Of a stretch of DNA of 9,488 nucleotides, positions 1 through 6,067 are shown one piece after another. The first letter of the stretch is position 1, and every line of letters begins with the position of its first letter. The notes under the pieces were generated by a model. That model was not told the origin of the DNA. It saw only the letters and a program-made list of their open reading frames with translations, and made no database searches. The stretch is from Frankiales bacterium (GTDB lineage Bacteria; Actinomycetota; Actinomycetes; Mycobacteriales; SCTD01). The DNA is taken from the NCBI GenBank assembly GCA_025464795.1, contig JAODNB010000368.1, positions 1-9,488 on the forward strand, read 5' to 3'. The position numbers and the translations under genes are program-made.

Positions 1-2
1 CG

Positions 3-368
3 TCGGCCGACATCCCGCTGTGGGTCATCCTGTCCGCCGCCACCGCCATCAGCCTCGGCACCTTCTCGGGCGGTGCGCGCATCATGCGGACCCTCGGCCG
101 ACGCGTCTTCAAGTTGGACCCGGCGGCAGGGTTCGCGGCCCAGACCGTCGCCTCGAGCGTCCTGTTCGCGACCGCCCACTACGGCCTGCCCGTCTCCACC
201 ACACACGTGATCACCAGCTCGGTCATGGGCGTCGGCGCCACCCGCCGGCTGTCCGCCGTCCGGTGGGGCGTCGCGGGGAACATCGCCATGGCCTGGGTGC
301 TGACGATCCCGGCTGCGGGGCTCGTCGCCGCCGGCTTCTGCGCGGTCCTTCGCGCCGTCCTGCTCTGA
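3..368 (+). CDS. Inorganic phosphate transporter, PiT family (C-terminal part)
   Basis: This is the C-terminal 121 residues of an integral membrane phosphate permease; the gene begins left of the window. The frame is open from base 3 and stops at TGA 366-368. The second PHO-4 repeat is easy to recognise: a GTFSGG segment, GRRVFKLDPAAGFAAQT, the hallmark GLPVSTTHVITSSVMGVG loop, and a final hydrophobic helix with the AWVLTIPAAG pattern. In the family, these proteins bring phosphate (often as a metal-phosphate complex) across the cytoplasmic membrane using proton or sodium symport. It converges on the MFS gene, leaving only 26 bp between the stop codons. No CAAG-repeat promoter is associated with it in the window, so it is probably a neighbour and not part of the regulon described here. 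Family assignment is firm; substrate coupling cannot be read. Confidence 0.92.
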   Translation, partial: SADIPLWVILSAATAISLGTFSGGARIMRTLGRRVFKLDPAAGFAAQTVASSVLFATAHYGLPVSTTHVITSSVMGVGATRRLSAVRWGVAGNIAMAWVLTIPAAGLVAAGFCAVLRAVLL

Positions 369-416
369 CGTCCTTCGGTCACGCCTCATGTCAGTCACGC
401 CTCATGTCCGAGGACG
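369..416. terminator. Possible shared terminator hairpin between convergent genes
   Basis: Bases 369-378 (CGTCCTTCGG) can pair with 408-416 (CCGAGGACG), giving a 9-bp stem with one bulged T. The loop of 29 nt consists mostly of the tandem repeat, and without the duplication it would be about 13 nt. The position between the PiT and MFS stop codons suits a bidirectional terminator, but the long loop and lack of a T tract make this a weak call. Confidence 0.35.
378..408. repeat. 15-bp tandem direct repeat over the MFS stop codon
   Basis: The 15-mer gtcacgcctcatgtc occurs at 378-392 and again at 394-408, a 16-bp period with one spacer base. The second copy encodes the last codons and stop of the MFS gene on the minus strand, and the first lies just beyond the stop. 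It looks like a recent slippage or duplication event that left the reading frame intact, because the stop is in the copy nearest the gene. Confidence 0.85.
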
Positions 417-1849
417 GCCTTCCCGCTGACCGAGCGCATCAGCCAGAACGCCGCGCAGGCCCCAGCGGTGGCGAGGACGACTGACGCCGCGAGCGCCCGG
501 TGCAGGCCGCTCACGTAGGCCGCCCCGTCGCCGGAGAACGCGGACGCGGCCGGGATGCAGGTCCCGAGAACGGCGACGCCGAGCGCGATGCCGATCTGCC
601 GGAAGGAGTCGTTCACGCCCGTCGCCAGACCCGCGCGGCCGGCGTCGCTCTGAGAGAGCACGAGGCCGCTCATGACCGGGTTGAAGACGCCGGAGCCGGC
701 GAACGAGACGACCGTGCCCGGGAGGATCGCGACCCACGAGGAGTGCGCGCCCGGCAGCAGCAGCAGGGCCAGGCCGACAGCCACGACGACCAGTGACCCG
801 CACAGCGCCGCCGGGGCGCTGATCCGGTTCAGCAGCTGAGGGGTCAGGCCGGCGACGACGAACATGACGACCGTCCCCGGCAGGTACACCGCTCCGGCTT
901 GCACCGGTGAGAGCCCGAGCACGCCCTGCAGGTAGAGGGTGACGAAGAGGAAGACCGCGAACAGCGACGACGAGATGCCGAAGGCGGCGATCTGCGTACC
1001 GCTGAAGATGCGGTCCCGGAACATCTCCATCGGGACCATCGGCTCCTCGAGGTGCAGCTCGGCGACGGTGAAGCCGACGAGGAGCGCAGTGGCTGCGCTC
1101 AGGGCACCCACGATGGGACGCGAGGACCAGCCCAGCTCGGCGCCGCGGAGCAGCCCGAACACGAGCAGGAACAGCCCGGACGACAGGAGCGCGAGTCCGA
1201 CCAGGTCGACGCTCCTCGGCTCCGGGTCCCGCGACTCCTCCACCGAACGGCGGGTGACTGCCATGCACGCCACGCCCACGGGGACGTTGACCAGGAAGAT
1301 CCAGCGCCAGCTGAGGCCCTCGGTCAGCAGACCACCGACGAGCGGACCCACGGCGAACGAGGCGCCGATGGTGGCTCCGTAGGCAGCCAGGGCCCTGCTG
1401 CGCCCGTGGCTGTCCGGGAACGCGTGCCCGAGCACGGCCAGCGAGACGGCGAACAGCACGGCAGCTCCCACGCCCTGCACGGCGCGAGCGGCTTCCAGCA
1501 CGGCGATGCTCCCGGACAGGGCGCATCCCAGCGATGCGGCTGTGAACAGGACCAGCCCGATCTGCAGGAGGCGCCGGCGTCCGTAGCGGTCCGCGACGGA
1601 GCCGGCGGTCAGGACGGCGGCCGAAAGGGCGAGGGCGTAGGCGTCGACGACCCACTGGACGCCCACCAGGCCGGTCCTGAGGTCGCGAGCGATGCTCGGC
1701 AGAGCCGTGTTCACGACGGCGATGTCGAGCATGAGCATGCCTGTCGTGACGCACACGACGAGGAGCGTGAGGTGCTGGGTGCGCCGCGGGGCTGTGTCCG
1801 GTGGGACGGCCCGGGCGGCGGGAGGAGGTGGTGTGGTGAGGGTGGTCAT
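395..1849 (-). CDS. MFS transporter, DHA2 family (EmrB/QacA-like drug:H+ antiporter)
   Basis: A 484-residue cytoplasmic-membrane exporter of the 14-helix DHA2 type, expected to expel small, often hydrophobic molecules using the proton gradient. Visible signatures: LDIAVVNTALPSI in the first helix (about 41-53), motif A GSVADRYGRRR (83-93) between helices 2 and 3, motif B LEAARAVQGVGAA (118-130), motif C GATIGASFAVGPLVGG (158-173), then WRWIFLVNVPVG (181-192). Length is normal for the family. I chose the ATG at 1849 because a GGGAGA ribosome site lies 7 nt upstream and the proline-rich MTTLTTPPPP tail leads directly into helix 1. A start at 1942 would add 31 non-conserved residues read through the promoter region. 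It is divergent from the secreted-protein remnant and shares its control region. A weak SARP-type promoter faces it, suggesting that it exports the product, substrate or a toxic by-product of the oxidoreductase pathway. Substrate is unknown. Confidence 0.93.
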   Translation of the reverse strand: MTTLTTPPPPAARAVPPDTAPRRTQHLTLLVVCVTTGMLMLDIAVVNTALPSIARDLRTGLVGVQWVVDAYALALSAAVLTAGSVADRYGRRRLLQIGLVLFTAASLGCALSGSIAVLEAARAVQGVGAAVLFAVSLAVLGHAFPDSHGRSRALAAYGATIGASFAVGPLVGGLLTEGLSWRWIFLVNVPVGVACMAVTRRSVEESRDPEPRSVDLVGLALLSSGLFLLVFGLLRGAELGWSSRPIVGALSAATALLVGFTVAELHLEEPMVPMEMFRDRIFSGTQIAAFGISSSLFAVFLFVTLYLQGVLGLSPVQAGAVYLPGTVVMFVVAGLTPQLLNRISAPAALCGSLVVVAVGLALLLLPGAHSSWVAILPGTVVSFAGSGVFNPVMSGLVLSQSDAGRAGLATGVNDSFRQIGIALGVAVLGTCIPAASAFSGDGAAYVSGLHRALAASVVLATAGACAAFWLMRSVSGKAVLGHEA

Positions 1850-1885
1850 GGCGGGTCTCCCGACTCGTGGGTGGTAGGTGCCGGC

Positions 1886-1917
1886 ACTGTGGGCGGCCCC
1901 ACTTGTCGCTCGGTTGA
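1886..1917 (-). promoter_or_regulatory. Putative SARP-type promoter of the MFS gene (weak)
   Basis: Read on the minus strand, TCAACCG (1917-1911) and ACAAGTG (1906-1900) are spaced 11 bp apart. They are followed by exactly 8 bp and the hexamer CACAGT (1891-1886). This is the same geometry as the three plus-strand promoters, but with only one perfect CAAG core. A transcript from it would start near 1879, about 30 nt before the ATG at 1849. A small perfect palindrome, GTGGG-cggc-CCCAC (1889-1902), overlaps the same segment. The match could be chance; its value comes from agreement with the stronger sites. Confidence 0.45.
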
Positions 1918-1938
1918 GCTCGTGCGGCCCGGTACCTC

Positions 1939-1981
1939 TCAAGTGCGCTCCAAGCGGCTCTCAAGGGGCTCGCGCCAACGT
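1939..1981 (+). promoter_or_regulatory. SARP-type operator and promoter: three 11-bp direct repeats plus -10
   Basis: Three heptamers, TCAAGTG (1939-1945), CCAAGCG (1950-1956) and TCAAGGG (1961-1967), lie at exact 11-bp steps on one face of the helix. Eight bases later is CAACGT (1976-1981) in the -10 position. This matches the known SARP rule: TCGAGSS-like heptamers at 11-bp spacing with the last one 8 bp before the -10. The predicted start is near 1988, leaving a short leader with GAAGGAG at 2006-2012. It drives the secreted-protein remnant at 2022. Confidence 0.75.
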
Positions 1982-2021
1982 CTCGCCTCGACATCAGGCC
2001 AGACCGAAGGAGCGTCACGCC

Positions 2022-2454
2022 ATGCCCAGAGCCCTACGACTCCGACGGAGCCAGCGCAGAGTGCGCAACCGTCAGCCGGCCGCCCGTACCGCTTCCATCG
2101 TGGTCACTGCGGCGTTGACCTCGGGTGTGCTGGTGGGGTTTCCCGGCACAGCGCTGGCGGCCCAGAACAGCCTGGTGCTCCCGGGCGGCGGCCCCTGAAG
2201 TTCTCGCTCGGCGGTAACCGCGGCCTCGGGATCCTGGCGTGCGGTTACCCGATGTCCGCGCCCCATGTCTGCACCGGCACTCGGCTCGACCCGCTCGAGT
2301 CCGTGGCCACGCCAGGTGCCTGCGCCCTCGGGTACGACGCGGGCAGCGGCCAGTACCACCTCAACGGGAAGACCGAGAAGGCCTGGGCTTTCTCGTCCTG
2401 AAGCTGACGGACGGCTCCACGTACACCGCGGAGCTCCGCTTCCGCTCGTCGGCC
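2022..2454 (+). pseudogene. Broken secreted PxKF-domain protein
   Basis: An ATG at 2022 follows an excellent ribosome site (GAAGGAG, 2006-2012, 9-nt spacing) and opens a 58-codon frame. It encodes an arginine-rich n-region (1-23), a hydrophobic core (about 25-41) and an ALA-A cleavage site near residues 44-47, which is a clear Sec signal peptide. That frame ends at TGA 2196-2198. In the -1 frame the text continues at 2192 with P-L-K-F (the PxKF signature), then SLGGNRGLGI and GYDAGSGQYHLNGKTEKAWA, stopping at 2399-2401. The domain resumes in a third frame from about 2389 with FLVLKLTDGSTYTAELRFR. At the second junction the expected short Cys-containing stretch between WAG and LVLKL is missing, so there is a real deletion and not only a miscalled base. 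No stop remains at the natural end, and that frame runs on into the regulator. Promoter, operator and ribosome site look intact, so a truncated peptide (about 11 residues after cleavage) might still be made. The end coordinate is approximate. Confidence 0.75.
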
Positions 2455-2460
2455 TCGCAG

Positions 2461-2496
2461 GTGCCGGGCTCACCCGATGGGGGTGGGGCCCGGCAT
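2461..2496 (+). terminator. Hairpin terminator after the PxKF remnant
   Basis: TGCCGGGC (2462-2469) pairs with GCCCGGCA (2488-2495), with a G-T pair at the base. Inside it, CACCC (2471-2475) pairs with GGGTG (2481-2485) around a gatgg loop. The 13-bp interrupted GC stem lies directly after the end of the PxKF domain and before the regulator promoter. There is no T tract, which is usual for terminators in high-GC actinobacteria. Confidence 0.65.
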
Positions 2497-2501
2497 CTGC
2501 G

Positions 2502-2530
2502 TGCCCGGGACAGGTGTCAGGGCGTAAGGT
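2502..2530 (+). promoter_or_regulatory. Putative promoter of the regulator gene
   Basis: TAAGGT (2525-2530) fits the actinobacterial TANNNT -10 pattern. About 17 bp upstream, TGCCCG (2502-2507) is a poor -35. A transcript would begin near 2537, about 20 nt before the ribosome site at 2552-2560. No CAAG 11-bp repeats occur here, so the regulator does not appear to use its own proposed operator for autoactivation. Confidence 0.4.
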
Positions 2531-2565
2531 CCAGCGCGAAAGATCGACTCCGGGGGGAGGCGCGG

Positions 2566-5500
2566 GTGTCAGGCGAGGGGCTGCGGCTGCTCGTGCTCGG
2601 GGAGCTCGGTGCCGAGGTGCAAGGGTCTGCGGTCGACCTCGGCGGGCGTCGGCAGAAGGCTGTGCTGGCGCGGCTGGTGATCGCGCACGGCCAGCTCGTG
2701 AGCGCCGATGCCCTGGCGGACGCCGTGTGGGGGGACGACCCTCCGGGGAACGTCGCCGGGGCGCTGCAGTCCTACGTGTCCCACCTGCGCAAGCGGCTGC
2801 ACCCCGACGCCGGCGCCCGGGCGCGCGACGCGGTCCTCGCCAGCTCCGGGCCGGGCTACTGCCTGCGGCTGCCCCCCGACGCGGTCGACGCCTGGGAGTT
2901 CGAGCACCTGGTGAAGTCCGGGAGCGGGGACGCTGCCGCCCTGCAGCGAGCCCTGGACCTGTGGCGGGGACCGGCACTGCTCGACTACGCCGACGAGCAC
3001 TGGGCGCAGGCGGAGGTGGCGCGACTGGACGAGCTGCGCGAGGTCGCCCGTGAGGCCCTGCTCGACGCCCGACTGACCGCCGGCGAGAGCAGCGTCCTGA
3101 TCCCCGACCTCGAGGCGCTGCTCCGGGCCGAGCCGTTGCGGGAGGAGCGGTGGCGGCTGCTGGTCCTCGCCCTGTACAACGCCGGCCGCCAGGCCGATGC
3201 GCTGGCCGCGTTGCGTCGCGCACGCAGCACGCTCGCCGACCAGCTCGGCGTCGACCCGGGCCCCAGGCTGCGCGAGCTCGAGCAGCAGGTGCTCGAGCAG
3301 TCGCTTGCCGTACCCCGCCAGCGGTCCGCCCCCTCCGCGGGGCTCACCACCAGCGTCGAGGACCTCGTCGACCGGGACGCCGAGCTGCGGCTGCTCGCGT
3401 CGGCGGTCGACGGCGCCTCGGCCGGCAGCTCCCAGGTCGTCGTCGTCGAGGGGCCTGCCGGCATCGGCAAGAGCCGGCTGCTGGTCGAGACCCGTGCGCT
3501 CGCCCAGCAGCGGGGGCTCCCGGTCCTGGTGGCCCGGGGAAGCCAGCTCGAGAGCGCGTTCGGCTTCGGCGTGGTCCGACAGCTGTTCGAGCCGCTGCTG
3601 CTGGACGCCTCGCGAAGAGAGCAGCTGCTCGCGGGGTCGGCTGCCAGCGCACGCGGGGTCTTCGAGGAGGTGGAGCAGCGGGCGGACGGGTCGTTCGCGG
3701 TGCTGCACGGCCTGTACTGGCTGACGGTCAACCTCGCCGCCGACGGCCCGCTCGTGCTCGCGGTCGACGACCTGCAGTGGTGCTACAGCGGGTCGCTGCG
3801 GTTCCTGGCCTACCTGGCCCGTCGCCTCGACAGCCTCCCCGTGCTGCTGGTGGGGACGGTGCGCACCGGCGAGCGGCACGAGTCCGAGGACCTGCTGGCC
3901 GAGATCTACGAGACGGCCGGTGCCTCGGTCCGTCCCGGGCCGCTGTCCCATGAGGCGACGGAAGGGCTGGTGCAGGGTCGGCTCGGGAGCTCCGCTGCTC
4001 CCTCCTTCGTCGCCGCCTGCCACCGCACGACGGGCGGCAACCCGCTGCTGCTGCGTCAGCTGCTCCGGGCTCTCGAGGCGGACCGGGTTCCACCCGACGC
4101 CTCACACGCCGACACCGTGATGGCCGTCGGTTCTCGGGCGATCTCGAGCATGGTGCTGATGCGGCTGCGCCGACTGCCGGACGCGCTCACGACAGTGGCG
4201 CGCGCCGTCGCCGTGCTCGGAGAGGGAGCCCAGCTCCCCACGGTCGCCGCGCTCGCGGGTCTCGATGAGCAAGACGCCGCCGCCGCACTGGCCCACCTGA
4301 CCCGTGCGGAGATCCTCCGGCACGAGCACCCGCTCGGCTTCGTCCACCCGCTGGTGCGCGACGCGGTCTACCGGGAGCTGCCCGGGGGGGAGCGCGAGCT
4401 GCAGCACCAGCGGGCCGCTGCTGCCCTCCTCGCGGCGGGCGCCTCGGACGAGAAGGTGGCTGCGCACCTGCTCCTCGCCCCGCGCCGCGGTGACCAGAGC
4501 ACGGTCGGCGTGCTGCGCCGGGCCGCGCGGACGGTGGCCGACCGCGGCGCCGCCGACAGCGCGGTCACCTACCTGCGCCGTGCCCTGGAGGAGCCCGTGA
4601 TCGGCGCCGAGCGCGTGGACGTGCTGCTGGAGCTGGGGCTGCTCGAGACGCACGTAGACGGCCCTGCCGGGGCCGAGCACCTGGAGCAGGCCTACCCCTT
4701 CATCGACGACCCCGCGGTCCGCGGCGAGGTGGCCCTCGGCATCGCGCGCAACCACATCTTCGCCAGCCCCCGGGGCGTCGCGTCCGCCTTCGCGCGCACC
4801 GCGCGGCTGTCGTTGCCGGAGGAGCTCGTGGACGTCCGCCAGGGCCTCTTGGCACTGGAGCGGGTCGCCGCCGGCATGCACGGCCTGAACCAGGACGAGT
4901 GGCTGGTCGGGAGCCCCGAGGTCGTCGGCCACCGGCACGGCGCGAAGATGCTGGCCGCCGAGCTGTCGTGGGAGGAGACCCTGCGCGGCGAGGACCGCGC
5001 CAGGGCCATCGCGCTGGCAAGGCGGGCCACGGAGGACGACCGGCTGTTCGCGGTCGACAACGGGCTGCTGTGGGTGGTGGCTGCGAACACCCGGATGGTG
5101 GCCGACGACGAACTCGGGGACTTCTGGCAGCGGGGGCAGGCGGTGGCGCACCGCCAGGGCTCGCTGTTCGCGGCGCTCGCGATCAACCTCTGGCGCGGGT
5201 TCCACGTCTGGCGGCTCGGGGACCTGCCGGAGGCCTTCGCCCTCATGACGGCTGCCGGCGAGCAGCAGCTGATGTGGCAGCAGCACCGCGGAGTCGGTAC
5301 GGCCTACGCCGACGGTCTCCGGACCATGGTGATGCTGGAACGAGGGGATGTCGCCGCCGCGCGCGAGGTGCTCGGACCGGCGCTCGCCGAGCCGTTCATG
5401 GGCGAGGGGCAGCGCCTCGTCGAGGACGCGCACGTCGCCGTGCTCGTCGCCGAGCAGCGCTATGCCGAAGCGCTGGCCGCGTTCGAGGCGATCGTGGACG

Positions 5501-6036
5501 CGAACCACATCGCCAACCCTGCCTGGCGCCCGTGGCGCTCGCTCAAGGCCTCTGCCCTGGTGGGCCTCGGCCGGTACGACGAGGCGGACGCCCTCGTTGC
5601 CGAGGAGCTGGTGCTCGCCCGCCGCTGGGGGGCCCCGTTCGCACTGGGCCGGGCGCTGCGGGTTCTCGGCGAGCTCCGTCAGGACACGGCGCTGCTGCGA
5701 GAGTCGCTCGCTGTCCTCGAGCCCACGCCCTTCCGGGTGGAGCTGGCCAGGAGCCAGTGCAGCGTCGGTCGCGCCACCGGCGACGAGCAGCTGCTGAGGG
5801 CAGCGCTGGTCGGTGCCCACGGGTGCGGCGCGCTCGGCCTGCGCGACGAGGTGCTGAGGGCCCTGCACGACTGCGGGAGCGACGCCGAGCTGCCCTGGGA
5901 CGACGTGCCCGTCCTGACGACCACGCAGCGCCGCATCCTGGACCTCACTTCCACGGGCCTGGACGTCCGGGCTGTCGCGCAGCAGCTGTTCCTGACGCCC
6001 GGAACGGTGCAGGCGACGCTCGAGGGGCTCAAGTGA
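2566..6036 (+). CDS. SARP-LAL hybrid regulator: BTAD, AAA ATPase and short LuxR-type HTH
   Basis: A 1156-residue cytoplasmic transcription activator, probably ATP-responsive, and the likely master regulator of the neighbouring genes. N-terminal winged helix (about 5-100): recognition helix around ALQSYVSHLRKRLH (66-79) and wing GPGYCLRL (95-102). The BTAD helical domain follows (about 105-245, ending LGVDPGPRLRELEQQVLEQ). The AAA/LAL ATPase has Walker A GPAGIGKS (296-303) and Walker B LVLAVDDLQW (396-405). A long alpha-helical, TPR-like part extends to about 1100. Residues 1117-1156 resemble a LuxR/GerE HTH (GLDVRAVAQQLFLTPGTVQ), but the usual SN and H positions differ and the protein stops where the terminal KL would be. 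I chose GTG 2566 because GGGGGGAGG (2552-2560) ends 5 nt before it and family similarity starts at once. An upstream start at 2239 would read through the PxKF remnant and terminator. Its last codons overlap the operator of the next gene. Confidence 0.9.
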   Translation: MSGEGLRLLVLGELGAEVQGSAVDLGGRRQKAVLARLVIAHGQLVSADALADAVWGDDPPGNVAGALQSYVSHLRKRLHPDAGARARDAVLASSGPGYCLRLPPDAVDAWEFEHLVKSGSGDAAALQRALDLWRGPALLDYADEHWAQAEVARLDELREVAREALLDARLTAGESSVLIPDLEALLRAEPLREERWRLLVLALYNAGRQADALAALRRARSTLADQLGVDPGPRLRELEQQVLEQSLAVPRQRSAPSAGLTTSVEDLVDRDAELRLLASAVDGASAGSSQVVVVEGPAGIGKSRLLVETRALAQQRGLPVLVARGSQLESAFGFGVVRQLFEPLLLDASRREQLLAGSAASARGVFEEVEQRADGSFAVLHGLYWLTVNLAADGPLVLAVDDLQWCYSGSLRFLAYLARRLDSLPVLLVGTVRTGERHESEDLLAEIYETAGASVRPGPLSHEATEGLVQGRLGSSAAPSFVAACHRTTGGNPLLLRQLLRALEADRVPPDASHADTVMAVGSRAISSMVLMRLRRLPDALTTVARAVAVLGEGAQLPTVAALAGLDEQDAAAALAHLTRAEILRHEHPLGFVHPLVRDAVYRELPGGERELQHQRAAAALLAAGASDEKVAAHLLLAPRRGDQSTVGVLRRAARTVADRGAADSAVTYLRRALEEPVIGAERVDVLLELGLLETHVDGPAGAEHLEQAYPFIDDPAVRGEVALGIARNHIFASPRGVASAFARTARLSLPEELVDVRQGLLALERVAAGMHGLNQDEWLVGSPEVVGHRHGAKMLAAELSWEETLRGEDRARAIALARRATEDDRLFAVDNGLLWVVAANTRMVADDELGDFWQRGQAVAHRQGSLFAALAINLWRGFHVWRLGDLPEAFALMTAAGEQQLMWQQHRGVGTAYADGLRTMVMLERGDVAAAREVLGPALAEPFMGEGQRLVEDAHVAVLVAEQRYAEALAAFEAIVDANHIANPAWRPWRSLKASALVGLGRYDEADALVAEELVLARRWGAPFALGRALRVLGELRQDTALLRESLAVLEPTPFRVELARSQCSVGRATGDEQLLRAALVGAHGCGALGLRDEVLRALHDCGSDAELPWDDVPVLTTTQRRILDLTSTGLDVRAVAQQLFLTPGTVQATLEGLK

Positions 6037-6060
6037 TCCTCAAGTCCCCGCAGGCAGTGT
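6029..6060 (+). promoter_or_regulatory. SARP-type operator and promoter of oxidoreductase 1, overlapping the regulator stop
   Basis: Heptamers TCAAGTG (6029-6035) and TCAAGTC (6040-6046) are 11 bp apart. Exactly 8 bp later comes CAGTGT (6055-6060) in the -10 place. The first heptamer covers the last codons and TGA of the regulator gene. Seven bases after the hexamer is GTG 6068, where transcription should begin, so the mRNA is predicted to be leaderless. Confidence 0.65.
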
Positions 6061-6067
6061 GGTCGCT

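Noticed and set aside
1850..1942. N-terminal extension of the MFS protein to the ATG at 1942
   Set aside because: The extra 31 residues do not resemble MFS sequence and would be coded across the control region. ATG 1849 has its own ribosome site.
402..2018. Long open frame on the minus strand (538 codons) overlapping the MFS gene
   Set aside because: Its translation is arginine/proline/glycine-rich and low in complexity, typical of an off-frame in high-GC coding DNA. The overlapping frame has clear MFS motifs.
1052..2401. Long plus-strand frame antisense to the MFS gene and running into the PxKF segment
   Set aside because: Only its last part (about 2192-2398) is meaningful, as the middle piece of the broken PxKF domain. 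The rest is an antisense shadow.
2239..2565. N-terminal extension of the regulator, giving one 1265-residue protein
   Set aside because: It would include off-frame and third-frame parts of the PxKF remnant, the hairpin 2461-2496 and the promoter. The SARP fold starts right after GTG 2566, which has a strong ribosome site.
2072..4023. Minus-strand frames (2072-3223 and 2569-4023) opposite the regulator
   Set aside because: They are antisense to strongly recognisable SARP, BTAD and ATPase domains and have no domain pattern of their own.
4102..5868. 588-codon minus-strand frame opposite the regulator's helical region
   Set aside because: Shadow frame caused by GC-rich codon bias. No recognisable family and no ribosome site noted.
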